This document shows, one piece after another, positions 18,327 through 27,115 of a stretch of DNA of 64,000 nucleotides. The position numbers were made by a program, and so were the translations under genes. The DNA comes from an uncultured Glaciecola sp. (GTDB taxonomy: Bacteria; Pseudomonadota; Gammaproteobacteria; Enterobacterales; Alteromonadaceae). The first letter of the stretch is position 1. Each line of letters starts with the position of its first letter. The notes below the pieces were generated by a model that saw nothing but the letters and a program-made list of their open reading frames with translations, was not told the DNA's origin and made no database searches. The stretch lies in NCBI RefSeq assembly GCF_937770335.1, contig NZ_CALJHY010000002.1, positions 310,001 through 374,000 on the forward strand. Direction: 5' to 3'.

Positions 18327-20169
18327 AGTCGTCAGTTTTTTGGTCATGCTCATTACCCTTTTTTCTACTCAAGTGAATGCCAACGAGTTGCAGGTTATTG
18401 CGCCACAAGATATTGCATCCAGGGCTATAACAGATGAGTTACGACCTCTATCAGAGCTGAGCAAGCAGAGGGTAGCAACACAAATGGCGGGTACAAAAAA
18501 GCGCTATACGTACAAGTTAACTCTGGTCAACTTTACTCCAAAAGAGGTCGATATTTTCTCTGGAATGGCGCTTGCTAAGGCAGACGATGTGCACAGTAGA
18601 CTGTTAGATGAAAAAACTAAATTTCACTTTTTGAATCTGTTTTTGTCAAGTAAAACAATTACATTCGAGCTTTCTACTTTAGTATCGCCGAGTCAATTTC
18701 GTGAGCAAATGTCGCGCCTTTTTGAACGCATGAATATTGAGGTTTCCTCGCAATTTATACAAAAAGATAATCTATTTAAAAACACGAGAGTCGTTTCTGC
18801 GTATTCGATTCAATTAATCATACTTTGGAGTGCTGTAGTCATATTAGTAATGTTGCTGACATTGTTGGCATTTTGGTCTTGGATCCAATTTAAATTAAAT
18901 TTATATGAGTCGAGTAATCAGAGTGCTAAATGGGTCCGATTAGTCAGTATACTCAAGCTCATTCCAGTACAGTTTTTATGCCGAGATAAATGGTTGCAAC
19001 AACTACCATATTGGGAGAAACGAGTAAGTCAGGCTGATATATGGTTTGATAACGCGCAGCAGTTATTGCAAAATCATGAAATTGATTCAGCTCATGTATT
19101 TGTGAAAAAATCACTCGAAGATAATGCGTCGAATATTTCAGCTCAGGCGCTAGAGATTTCAATAGCAAAGCAACTCAGTGAATACCAGGTTATTCAAAAC
19201 CAACGCGAACAGTTCAAGAATCGAGTATCAAAGTCAATCGAATTAGCAAAAGCTGGCAAGCTCTTTGCTGCATTAGAACAAGCCTATATCGCGCTTGAAT
19301 TATGTCACAGAAGGGCTTCTTTTAATCTCCCCGTGATTGACTTACAAATTGAATCCACTAAGAACTTAATTAAGCGGATTACGGGACCTAAAACGATACG
19401 CTGTGCTGGAATTACATTGGCCTCTGAGGAACAGATAATACACATCAATTGTGGCGAATCGATGCGAATTGGTAGGGGGGATCCAAAAGCTAATAATGCA
19501 ATCAGTTTAGATCTTACTTTACCACAAGAGACACTTTCTCGAGTACATAAAAGTATCGTTATAGCTCGTCAGCCAAACGGATTTACGGCACAGGATTTAG
19601 GCAGTACCAATGGCATGTGGCTACAATATAAGGCATGCGAAACTAACCAAGAATTCATTCTCGCTGAAATGGACCAAATTCATCATTCACCTCCAGATGA
19701 AATAGGCAGTATTGGTTTTCAAGTAAAGCACCTTGAATCAAATCAGAGTATCGCATTACGTCTGTGTCAAAATTCGATATTACCTGGCGTTAATCTGTCG
19801 TCCTCAAAGAGTTTTATCAATTTTTCAGAATATGCAAATCATTGCTGGTATTTAAGCAATGAGCGTTTTTATTTATTATTTTCACTCGGAAGATATATCT
19901 GGTACAGCGAGTCACAGTGGCGCGATACTAAAGCACAACAACAAACTCAAGAACACTTTACTGAAGTCTTAAAAATTGAATTGAAAGATGAAGTCTGGTT
20001 GCATTTATCAAGTCGTTCTTATGATGTAAAAATTGATAATACTCAAATTCTGGGCCCCGTACCTTTGCCGCTAAAAAGCGAACTGAGTGTCAATGGTTTC
20101 ATTATCGATGTCATGCTGATAGCCGCAAAAGTTGAGGGAAACGCGATGACAGACAAACTATATGTCTAA
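18319..20169 (+). CDS. Membrane-anchored FHA domain protein
   Basis: A 616-residue protein with a signal peptide (cleavage near NA-NEL, residue 22), a periplasmic N-terminal domain, one TM helix (about residues 162-190), a cytosolic helical TPR-like stretch (about 235-350), and an FHA domain (about 380-440). The phosphothreonine-binding residues of the FHA domain are visible: MRIGRG, LSRVHKSI and DLGSTNGMW. FHA domains bind phosphothreonine, so this is the natural partner of the kinase encoded immediately upstream, with which it overlaps by 8 bp. It also overlaps the next gene by 8 bp. A further beta-rich C-terminal region (about 480-610) looks like a second, degenerate FHA-like or Ig-like fold, but I cannot prove this. 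Confidence 0.88.
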   Translation: MNKVVSFLVMLITLFSTQVNANELQVIAPQDIASRAITDELRPLSELSKQRVATQMAGTKKRYTYKLTLVNFTPKEVDIFSGMALAKADDVHSRLLDEKTKFHFLNLFLSSKTITFELSTLVSPSQFREQMSRLFERMNIEVSSQFIQKDNLFKNTRVVSAYSIQLIILWSAVVILVMLLTLLAFWSWIQFKLNLYESSNQSAKWVRLVSILKLIPVQFLCRDKWLQQLPYWEKRVSQADIWFDNAQQLLQNHEIDSAHVFVKKSLEDNASNISAQALEISIAKQLSEYQVIQNQREQFKNRVSKSIELAKAGKLFAALEQAYIALELCHRRASFNLPVIDLQIESTKNLIKRITGPKTIRCAGITLASEEQIIHINCGESMRIGRGDPKANNAISLDLTLPQETLSRVHKSIVIARQPNGFTAQDLGSTNGMWLQYKACETNQEFILAEMDQIHHSPPDEIGSIGFQVKHLESNQSIALRLCQNSILPGVNLSSSKSFINFSEYANHCWYLSNERFYLLFSLGRYIWYSESQWRDTKAQQQTQEHFTEVLKIELKDEVWLHLSSRSYDVKIDNTQILGPVPLPLKSELSVNGFIIDVMLIAAKVEGNAMTDKLYV

Positions 20170-21793
20170 TATTGTTGAGTACGGTGTCAGTCAAACCCTT
20201 CAAGCTGAATTTGATATGCTTAGAGATACCTTATCAATGCGCGAGTATGAGGGTAAGCATAATGGTGAGCTGAATAAAAAGTACGCTGCAAAAACGATTG
20301 ATAAGCTTGCACAATATATCATTTGTCGAAATTACGGTAAGGCATGCTTAGAGCTTGCCTATTTATGCTGGCCCATTGTGCGTCATCAGGATTATACAAA
20401 AGGCTTATTGCACTTTTTCTGGATAGAAGAAGCAATTTCACCGAGTCGATTCAGAAACAGTATTTACCCGCTCACCCAACATGACCATCAGACACCTTCG
20501 ATTACATTGAATGCGATGGGTTTAGTTATCAGTTCAACAACTCAGGATTTTACAGTGAGTGCATCCAGAGTCATGTTGCTAAGTGCCTTGCTCGAATTAC
20601 TCGTTGGTAACATTGCAAACGTCTTAGAGGATATCGAAACACATTTATCTACCCCTGATATCAAGTGTGTAGGGGAACTAGCGTCCTATTTACAAAAGAA
20701 ACTGTATGAATTTTTGAAAGTACATTTACCAACCGCTAATCTGCAACAGAAATATCGTTATATCCATCATTGGGTTGCCAAAAACAGAGATAGAGAGAAA
20801 CTCAATGATGAAGCAGTACTGAACTTTTGGACTTCAGCGATTGATGAAGATGGGTATGTAAAATTTGAGAACGCATTCGCTGATATTGTTGATTATCAAT
20901 TTGCTGATGAACAGGTGAAAGTAGCCCGTGAAATTTATTATAGTCGACCTGATCTGGCGGATCTAACGCCTCAGAGTTTTGAGTTTGATGAGGATGAAGC
21001 TAATTGGCTATACGAGACTGTTTTTGAATCGAATGAAAACGCAATAATGCCGCCAACTTGGCTCGTTGATGCGCCAAAATTCATTACCAAAAAAGAGTAC
21101 GCTTGCGTCTCACGGTTATTTGAACTGCGCAGTACGATTACTCAATTTCCATTATCGCTCCTAAGAAGCGATGTATTTGGACAATGGCAGAATTTAATTA
21201 TTCAACAAATTAGAGATAAAAGAGATGTGCTAATTGATAGACCACAGCAAGATTATACGGTTTATCTTGAGCGCCTACATGATTGGCGTAAACAAGCCAG
21301 TAATACCATTTTGTGCTGTGCCGCAATATTGTATGAGGAAAAAGATGTCAGGTGCCTAACTGCATTATCACAAGGTGTTGGATTGCTGGTTGAACACCAA
21401 GAAAGCCTTGAGTTCGGTCATATGCTAAAACGTTTGGTTAGTACGAGTGAAAGTAATCAAGATAATTATGAGCTGACATTTCCACATATTAGTCGGTGGT
21501 TGTTACAATCAAAAACCCTCAATAGTTTCTTTTCATTAGCAAAAAAGACACTTGCTAAGAACAATCGCATAGGCTTTCAAAATAGCGAGCATTATCATGA
21601 AGCTGATATTTATGAGCAAGGAGCAGATCATCTAGTGCGAGGCGCTCAGCTTATTCATGATTTAACCCAAGCTGTCTCGCAACAATTGGCAAATAAAAAT
21701 GGCGAAACCGTTTCACTGGATACATTTTTTACGTCAGATCTTTTCATATTCAAAAGTGAATTGGTAAAAAGGCATGGACTAAAACATGAATAA
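20162..21793 (+). CDS. Uncharacterised cytosolic protein of the cluster
   Basis: A 543-residue protein with no signal peptide or clear TM helix. It is predicted mostly helical, acidic in the middle (FEFDEDEANWLYETVFE near residue 276) and Trp-rich. No motif is recognised. It overlaps the FHA gene by 8 bp upstream and the next gene by 8 bp downstream, so translation is probably coupled. The N-terminal region (about 40-110, with repeated short helices around CLELAYLCWPIV) suggests an alpha-solenoid or ImpA/TssA-like scaffold, but the resemblance is only in composition. By position it is likely a cytosolic adaptor between the FHA protein and the membrane parts. Function unknown. Confidence 0.8.
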   Translation: MSNIVEYGVSQTLQAEFDMLRDTLSMREYEGKHNGELNKKYAAKTIDKLAQYIICRNYGKACLELAYLCWPIVRHQDYTKGLLHFFWIEEAISPSRFRNSIYPLTQHDHQTPSITLNAMGLVISSTTQDFTVSASRVMLLSALLELLVGNIANVLEDIETHLSTPDIKCVGELASYLQKKLYEFLKVHLPTANLQQKYRYIHHWVAKNRDREKLNDEAVLNFWTSAIDEDGYVKFENAFADIVDYQFADEQVKVAREIYYSRPDLADLTPQSFEFDEDEANWLYETVFESNENAIMPPTWLVDAPKFITKKEYACVSRLFELRSTITQFPLSLLRSDVFGQWQNLIIQQIRDKRDVLIDRPQQDYTVYLERLHDWRKQASNTILCCAAILYEEKDVRCLTALSQGVGLLVEHQESLEFGHMLKRLVSTSESNQDNYELTFPHISRWLLQSKTLNSFFSLAKKTLAKNNRIGFQNSEHYHEADIYEQGADHLVRGAQLIHDLTQAVSQQLANKNGETVSLDTFFTSDLFIFKSELVKRHGLKHE

Positions 21794-22082
21794 AAAACAA
21801 AGTGGTCGTGTTAAGGATAATGTTAGCGGTAATAGTAGCGCTAGTAGTAATGCTGCTAGCCAAGACAATGACGCTAGTAAAGTAGTATTAGATCCTAGGA
21901 AATCCGCCGTTTTTGTAGTTAAAAAACAATATAAGCAGCTGGCTAATCGTGCTTTTGTAACTCAAGTTAGCACAACTTTACAAAGTGATAAAAAGGCCGT
22001 TCCCTTGCAAACACGACGTATCTCATTTGCTGAGTTAGTGCACTGCGCTTGTTATCCGTTCGCTAAAAATCGCAAAAACTGA
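21786..22082 (+). CDS. Small basic protein of the cluster with Ser/Asn/Ala-rich N-terminus
   Basis: 98 residues. The first 30 are low-complexity (runs of Ser, Asn, Ala and Asp), encoded by short imperfect repeats of AGTAGY-type codons. The rest is basic with RKSAVFVVKKQYKQLANRAF. No family is recognised. It overlaps the upstream gene by 8 bp, and its TGATG junction overlaps the next gene, so it is clearly translated as part of the same operon. A disordered tail plus a small basic domain suggests a linker or nucleic-acid- or membrane-surface-binding part. It is also a candidate phospho-acceptor for the cluster kinase because of the Ser/Thr density. This is inference only. Confidence 0.7.
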   Translation: MNKKQSGRVKDNVSGNSSASSNAASQDNDASKVVLDPRKSAVFVVKKQYKQLANRAFVTQVSTTLQSDKKAVPLQTRRISFAELVHCACYPFAKNRKN

Positions 22083-22465
22083 TGCACGTAATTAAAAGGG
22101 ATGTAAGTTTATATGCTCAATATGGATGGATATTAGAAAAAATGAGTTTTGCCTCAAGCGGTGAACAAGTTGCTGCCAGTACAGATAGTAATATAATGTC
22201 GAGAACGACTGACTATTTTGATTTCCAAATAAAACCTGATAGTAGTAATACAGAACAAGTACATCTGTTACTCAGCTTAAAACAGCCGCAGGCAAACAAC
22301 TCAACTTATGCAAAAGGTGTATTTTTACATTGCATGCTTAATGACGAATTTATGGTGCTTCATTTTGCAAATGTACTAGATGGACAAGCACAGATTATTA
22401 TTGAAAAAGACAGTGAAACTTATCATTTGATAACTAGCCCGAATACAAAATTGTATTTATGTTAA
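22082..22465 (+). CDS. Small uncharacterised beta-rich protein of the cluster
   Basis: 127 residues, with a start that overlaps the previous stop as TGATG. No signal peptide or TM helix. The alternation of hydrophobic and polar residues (FDFQIKP, VHLLLSLKQ, GVFLHCMLNDEFMVLHFAN, QIIIEKDSETYHLI) suggests a beta-sandwich or barrel fold. No family is recognised. Its place between the basic protein and the Lon-fold membrane protein points to a cytosolic accessory part of the same complex. A stretch of about 37 bp without overlap separates it from the next gene. Confidence 0.7.
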   Translation: MHVIKRDVSLYAQYGWILEKMSFASSGEQVAASTDSNIMSRTTDYFDFQIKPDSSNTEQVHLLLSLKQPQANNSTYAKGVFLHCMLNDEFMVLHFANVLDGQAQIIIEKDSETYHLITSPNTKLYLC

Positions 22466-22502
22466 TAAACGTTATTCATCAATATCGGAAGCATGACAAC
22501 TA

Positions 22503-23879
22503 ATGTCACTAAATATCCACATATTTATTGCAACAAGCAAAGGTCTTGTCGGTATTCAAAGTATTACCGAACTGCAGGACCGTGAGTTGCAGTCGGTGAT
22601 AACAATCAATGGCTCAACTGACTTAGCGTCAATTAGTTCTGCATACCATCGATTTGTACAAAAAAGTACAGGGATTATTCAAGTTGAATTTGGTGGCCAC
22701 AGCTTTAGAGCTAATATTTCAAGAAATATTGATCAGGGTAACAGTTGGCAGTTACCCTTTTATTTAGCTCACTTTATTCAGGCGAACGCAAACGACACGC
22801 ATGCGAACCAATCTGCATATGATGCTGGTGAAGCAGATGAAGCGGGCATTAAATTAGGTCAAGGAATACCTAAGGCGGGGGATATCGTCCTCATTGCTAC
22901 AGGCCAAATTAACACGTCTACGGGTGCTATTGGATCAGTAAACCATATTCCTGACAAGTGCATCACGGCGTCTGCACAAATAAAATTGTGGATGAAGAAA
23001 GGAATATTAGTCGAGTTTTTTGTTCCAGCAAGCAGTCAACAAACTTATGATTCAGCCCAACAAAAGACATATCAGCAGGCACCATCATTTCAGTCTTTAA
23101 AAAATAATACGGCACAAATACTTCCGGAAGTAGATTGTGCTATTTATCCAGTTATCGATATACGTCAGTTGCAAGAACATGTTGAGCAACTATTACCATC
23201 ACCGAGAAGACATAATGACCAATCTACTGACGAAGTGAAAGTAGTTCCTCGGTCAAAGCGCAACAAGCTATTGAATGACAATCTAGTAGAGTCCGACATC
23301 ATGCATTCAAATTCGTCAATGATGTCAAAAAAATCAGCAAATATGCTGTTGAAAATAGTACCTATAGTTTTAATCAGCTTTATTGTAATAACTTATTGGG
23401 CGTTTAATAGTAAGTCCGTTTATACAGACACTCGATTTATTACAACAACGAAAAGTGGCTTGTACTGTGATGCTAACGCGTTACAGCAAGTCAGCAGTAT
23501 TGCGCAACAATATGTATCAAGAATTCCAGCTGTGCTATTTGGTGATGCCTGCAGTATGACGTTAATAACGGCTAAGGAAACACCGCAAGTATGGTTAGTG
23601 GCCGATAGTAAAACACTTATCGAGCTTAGTTATATTCTAATTGATGATGAGTTTCACTGGGTAATTCCGCTGCCCACAAACCAGAATGTCGATAGAGAAT
23701 ATGTGTTGATAGTGACCAATCAATATTTGGATCTTGCAGACTTAGCTGCATTTAAATCCTATTTGTCACGTATCGAAAAAACACAGAAAGCGACTATTGA
23801 AGTTATCGCTCCATTTTTTTCGCAAATTTATGTTAACCCACAATATATTAGTCAAAAGTTAGTTGCAGCCTACAATTAA
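22503..23879 (+). CDS. Membrane protein with N-terminal Lon-protease-fold domain
   Basis: 458 residues. The first 240 follow the order of elements of the Lon/RadA proteolytic fold. GNSWQLPFYLAHF (Ser81) sits where Lon has DGPSAG. IATGQINTSTGAIGSV matches the Lon TGE-x(3)-G-x-(V/I)-x-P-(I/V)-GG strand. DKCITASAQIK and ILVEFFVPASS follow, and CAIYPVIDIRQLQEHVEQLL matches the last strand and helix. The catalytic Lys position of Lon appears to be Pro, with Lys152 two residues later, so activity is doubtful. There is no AAA+ ATPase domain. One TM helix (about 281-302) is followed by a periplasmic domain of about 150 residues. By inference this is a regulatory or scaffold protease-like subunit of the surrounding cluster. 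The fold call rests on pattern reading, not a search. Confidence 0.7.
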   Translation: MSLNIHIFIATSKGLVGIQSITELQDRELQSVITINGSTDLASISSAYHRFVQKSTGIIQVEFGGHSFRANISRNIDQGNSWQLPFYLAHFIQANANDTHANQSAYDAGEADEAGIKLGQGIPKAGDIVLIATGQINTSTGAIGSVNHIPDKCITASAQIKLWMKKGILVEFFVPASSQQTYDSAQQKTYQQAPSFQSLKNNTAQILPEVDCAIYPVIDIRQLQEHVEQLLPSPRRHNDQSTDEVKVVPRSKRNKLLNDNLVESDIMHSNSSMMSKKSANMLLKIVPIVLISFIVITYWAFNSKSVYTDTRFITTTKSGLYCDANALQQVSSIAQQYVSRIPAVLFGDACSMTLITAKETPQVWLVADSKTLIELSYILIDDEFHWVIPLPTNQNVDREYVLIVTNQYLDLADLAAFKSYLSRIEKTQKATIEVIAPFFSQIYVNPQYISQKLVAAYN

Positions 23880-23980
23880 GAACAATCATTTGTCGTTATT
23901 GTTTAAACTATGACACAAATAAGATAAAAAACGGCCTAATCATTTTTATAACCCTAAGTAATATATGACGGGAGAATAAA

Positions 23981-24552
23981 ATGAAACGTACATCCATATC
24001 GACACACTATTTCACTTTGGCTTTAAGCTGTCTTTTTTTACTATTAACTGGCTGCAACAGTACTTTGCACGCCAGAGAGTATGAAGTCAGTAAAAACCAG
24101 CTTAACTGCCAACAAACAGGCGGCTGCGCCAAGCATTGACCGTATTCATGTTGATTGTCATTCACAGGTACTGCAGCGAGAAAGTCGTGTGGGTGCTTCG
24201 GCAGATATTGGCCAACAGATAGCACTCGCGAATGCCGCTGAACGCTGCATTGAAAATAAATCATTCTATCCTCAACAACCCTGATAATCAAATGGCGATG
24301 CAATTAAACGCGTTAGCAGTAGTTAATTTTATCAAAGCTGGAGAAACCAAAATGGCCGAGCATAGTTTGGCTGAATTTAGAGCACAGTTTCCTCAACAAG
24401 ATCTTTTATTTGCCGACTATACGTCGTTTGTCGATACCGCGATTGCTTTGTTACAGCATGATGCGTTGTCGGCCCATCAGTTACAGGTACTCAATATAAA
24501 TACGGCGTTACGCAATGAGTTAAAACGACAAGAGTATTGGCTTAAAAACTAA
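23981..24552 (+). pseudogene. Lipoprotein of the cluster, apparently split by two frameshifts
   Basis: The start at 23981 has the ribosome site GGGAG and encodes a clear lipoprotein signal with lipobox LLLTGC near residue 25. This frame stops at 24136. A second frame continues the coding signal (TANKQAAAPSIDRIHVDC to ENKSFYPQQP) and stops at 24284. A third runs from there to 24552 (DNQMAMQLNALAVVNF and onward), ending in a helical TPR-like tail. Removing one C from the CCC at 24279-24281 joins frames two and three smoothly (YPQQPDNQMAM). The first break lies near the AGAGAG at 24074-24079. Both shifts are of the +1 type. If joined, the product is about 190 residues, an outer-membrane-type lipoprotein. 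It may be a real pseudogene or reflect sequencing indels. Confidence 0.6.
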
Positions 24553-24596
24553 GGTTTGTCGTTCAATAAATTAATATTCAGCAAGAGGTTAAAAAC

Positions 24597-25514
24597 ATGA
24601 ATGCAATACAACAAGTCCCACCATCTACTAATGTGGTATCCAAAAAACCAACGGTTTTAGGGTGTTTATCAATGTTATGTTTTGTTGTCAGTACCGTGCT
24701 TACACCAATAACAGCCTTCGCTAATTCAGATGACCATTGGCAACCGGTAGCTTCTGAAACATTAATAAAATTACCCGCAAATTTGATTGAGAAACGCATT
24801 CAACAGGACTTTGAAATGTCACCACTGGCTAATCAATTGCTATCATTAGAAAGTACAATTGCAGCTAAAGGAGACAAAATAAAAGCGCTGCAAAGTTTAT
24901 TAACAGACGTCAGCGTAGAGGAAATGACAGAAGAGCGGGTTAGTTTAGTGCAAATTAAATCGAGCTATTTAGATGACATGCAAGTGAGCCAATCACTGCG
25001 CCAAGATGCACTGAATAAAAAGCAGTATTTGTATGAAGACGTGTTGAGAAAATTATTTCATCAGCAAAATTCATCAGCAAATTTAGATATGCAAAAACTA
25101 AGAGCTAAACAAGAACAAGCGAAACAACGTATGGACCGAGTTATTGCTCAAGTTGATGCTACTTTGTTGAGTGATCACCTGGATAAAGCAAGTCCGTACG
25201 CTGATGAGTTTGCGATGAATTTAGGCAAAATAGAGCAGCTAAAAAAAGCGATAAGCCAGCACCAATCGTCGCTAGCGCCGACCATAGATGGCGTCGAAGT
25301 GAGTGCTCAGGAGTATGTTAGACAATTGCTGATGCAAGCAGCTAGTGATCAATCATTATTAGATCAAGAGGCCCTTATGATCAGCTATATGGCGAAACTT
25401 GTGGCATTAGATGCACAATCCATTGAATTTCGTTTGGCCTATGAAGAAACTGAAGATGGCGTAATCATTAACAATTTTACGAAACCTAACCAAGCTGCTG
25501 ACCTTTTTCTTTAA
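24597..25514 (+). CDS. Secreted coiled-coil protein of the cluster
   Basis: 305 residues with an AGAGG ribosome site. The N-terminus is long (about 42 residues) but contains a hydrophobic core (LSMLCFVVSTVLTPITAFA) and an AFA-N cleavage site, so it is exported. The mature part is Gln-, Lys- and Leu-rich, and heptad patterns suggest coiled coil over about residues 80-190. No enzyme motif and no recognised family. It lies between the lipoprotein and a second secreted coiled-coil protein, 45 and 24 bp away. It is likely a periplasmic rod or adaptor linking the inner-membrane parts to the lipoprotein. Inference only. Confidence 0.72.
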   Translation: MNAIQQVPPSTNVVSKKPTVLGCLSMLCFVVSTVLTPITAFANSDDHWQPVASETLIKLPANLIEKRIQQDFEMSPLANQLLSLESTIAAKGDKIKALQSLLTDVSVEEMTEERVSLVQIKSSYLDDMQVSQSLRQDALNKKQYLYEDVLRKLFHQQNSSANLDMQKLRAKQEQAKQRMDRVIAQVDATLLSDHLDKASPYADEFAMNLGKIEQLKKAISQHQSSLAPTIDGVEVSAQEYVRQLLMQAASDQSLLDQEALMISYMAKLVALDAQSIEFRLAYEETEDGVIINNFTKPNQAADLFL

Positions 25515-25537
25515 TCGATATCCTGGAGATTACCATC

Positions 25538-25945
25538 ATGAAATACCTACCTAATGTTAGCCATAAAACGCCTATTATTGTGCTGTTATGCTTATGTTCA
25601 TCTCAGCTAGTTAACGCTAATGAGTTGTTTACACTTAAAAATCTAGAACGAGAAAGGGCCACGCTTATATCCGACTTTTTAAGTAATAGTCTCGATAGCC
25701 AGCAAAAACATAAACGTTTGCAACAACGCCAACGTCAACTAGCTGATATGGAGAGAATGGTGTTGCGCGATGAACGATTATTAAGCGCAAAATCAAAGAT
25801 GGTCGACAATGCCTTTAAAGAGTACGACAAAACATTTCTAGTTCACGCCGGTGCCGAGCAGCAAATGAGTGCGATGAATAAATGGCTGAAGAATGTAAAC
25901 ATCACCAATGAAAGTGTGCTTAATGCCAGAGCAGGATATAGATAA
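25538..25945 (+). CDS. Small secreted coiled-coil protein of the cluster
   Basis: 135 residues with a strong CTGGAG ribosome site. The signal peptide has hydrophobic core IIVLLCLCSS and a cleavage region VNA-NEL near residue 28. The rest is highly charged and Arg/Gln-rich (KHKRLQQRQRQLADMERMVL), typical of a coiled coil. No family is recognised. The start of the ExbB-like gene comes 31 bp later. This is probably a small periplasmic partner of the larger coiled-coil protein upstream. Confidence 0.7.
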   Translation: MKYLPNVSHKTPIIVLLCLCSSQLVNANELFTLKNLERERATLISDFLSNSLDSQQKHKRLQQRQRQLADMERMVLRDERLLSAKSKMVDNAFKEYDKTFLVHAGAEQQMSAMNKWLKNVNITNESVLNARAGYR

Positions 25946-25976
25946 TGAGTTTCTTCATTCAGAAGGGAGCCTTAGC

Positions 25977-26501
25977 ATGTTAGCGCTTGAAAAATGGATC
26001 CCGACTATATTTCGGTTATTCGGTGCGGTGATTATGTTACTGGCGATCGCAAGTTATATGACGAATATGACCCTGATTGATTTGTTAAGTTATGTGGAAA
26101 AATTATTCAGCTTCAGTTTCGTTTTTTTGTTTGCTCCCCTCTTATTTTTTGCAGGTTATGCCGTCGTGTTGGTCAACAGAACCGATGTAGACAAGGACCA
26201 AAAAGCATTCTGGTTTGAAATAGGTCAACAATCGGCAAATGGCATGTCAACCTTAGCATTAACCTTTACCTTACTGGGGATCAGTGTAGGTATAGGTACA
26301 TTGTCAAAACAAAGTTTGACTCCGGAAACGGTAAATGACGTGATTGGCGTATTAACACAACAATTTTCGATGGCTTTTATGACCACCGTAGTGGGGCTAC
26401 CTGCTGCAACACTAAGCAGAGCACTGTTGAGTATTAGTATGGTAAAGCCAGCAAAAAATAGACCTTATAATCTGCCATTTATGCACCATCAAAAGGAATA
26501 A
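25977..26501 (+). CDS. MotA/TolQ/ExbB-like proton channel protein
   Basis: 174 residues from the ATG at 25977, which has a GGGAG ribosome site; upstream in-frame starts would overlap the previous gene. Four hydrophobic segments are seen. The last two match the core of MotA/TolQ/ExbB proteins: LALTFTLLGISVGIGTLS, then a helical linker, then FSMAFMTTVVGLPAATLSRA. In the family these helices line the ion path and use proton or sodium flow to drive work in the periplasm through an ExbD/TolR/MotB partner. The best partner in the window is the one-TM protein at 14398. The large cytosolic loop of MotA is absent, so the size is closest to TolQ/ExbB. The gene is followed 4 bp later by another one-TM protein. 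Confidence 0.72.
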   Translation: MLALEKWIPTIFRLFGAVIMLLAIASYMTNMTLIDLLSYVEKLFSFSFVFLFAPLLFFAGYAVVLVNRTDVDKDQKAFWFEIGQQSANGMSTLALTFTLLGISVGIGTLSKQSLTPETVNDVIGVLTQQFSMAFMTTVVGLPAATLSRALLSISMVKPAKNRPYNLPFMHHQKE

Positions 26502-26505
26502 CTGT

Positions 26506-27087
26506 ATGATTATTATACGTAAAATAGTGTTTATCACATTTAGCATCAGTGCATTTATTTACCTAGTACTGCAAACAAGTCATGGTCAACTTTGGCTAAG
26601 TCAAACTCAACAGACTCTGTTTGGTGAGCCTACCAAAGATATTCGAGTTGCATCTTTGAAAGATCCTAATGATTCATTCACCCAACTTTTAAAAAATAGT
26701 GAGCATGCAAAGCAAATTTTAAAACTAGAAACTCAGCTTTACGATATGCAAACTGCTATTGATGAGGTGATGATAGCAATGCAGGAATTAACTGCGCTAA
26801 ACGAAAAATTACATCGGGAAAATCAATTATTGGGTAATGTACAAACCCAAAATTCACAAGAGAATAGTGGATCAGCACAGTTGATTTCACCGCCAACAAC
26901 CTTTCAACAAGCGCGCACATCAGCTTCTGTATTTGATAATCAGCAGAATATGGCCGTTCAGCAAACAGTGAAATCGTCTAAACCAAGCAAAGCAGACGTA
27001 AGGCTGCGCCAGCTGGAGCACCAAGCTAGACTGGAAGAAGTTGTACAGCGAATGGAATTAACGGCCTTGCAAGCTATCAGTCGTTAG
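26506..27087 (+). CDS. Single-TM coiled-coil protein of the cluster
   Basis: 193 residues, starting 4 bp after the ExbB-like gene. One N-terminal TM helix or uncleaved signal (IVFITFSISAFIYLVLQ, about residues 7-23) is followed by a coiled coil (about 65-108). A Gln/Ser-rich linker and a second short coiled coil at the C-terminus (VRLRQLEHQARLEEVVQRM) complete it. No family is recognised. The plan resembles periplasmic stalk or adaptor proteins that sit beside energised membrane channels. Role inferred from position only. Confidence 0.72.
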   Translation: MIIIRKIVFITFSISAFIYLVLQTSHGQLWLSQTQQTLFGEPTKDIRVASLKDPNDSFTQLLKNSEHAKQILKLETQLYDMQTAIDEVMIAMQELTALNEKLHRENQLLGNVQTQNSQENSGSAQLISPPTTFQQARTSASVFDNQQNMAVQQTVKSSKPSKADVRLRQLEHQARLEEVVQRMELTALQAISR

Positions 27088-27115
27088 TTTAGTAAATTGA
27101 CTAAGCAGGATCAAA

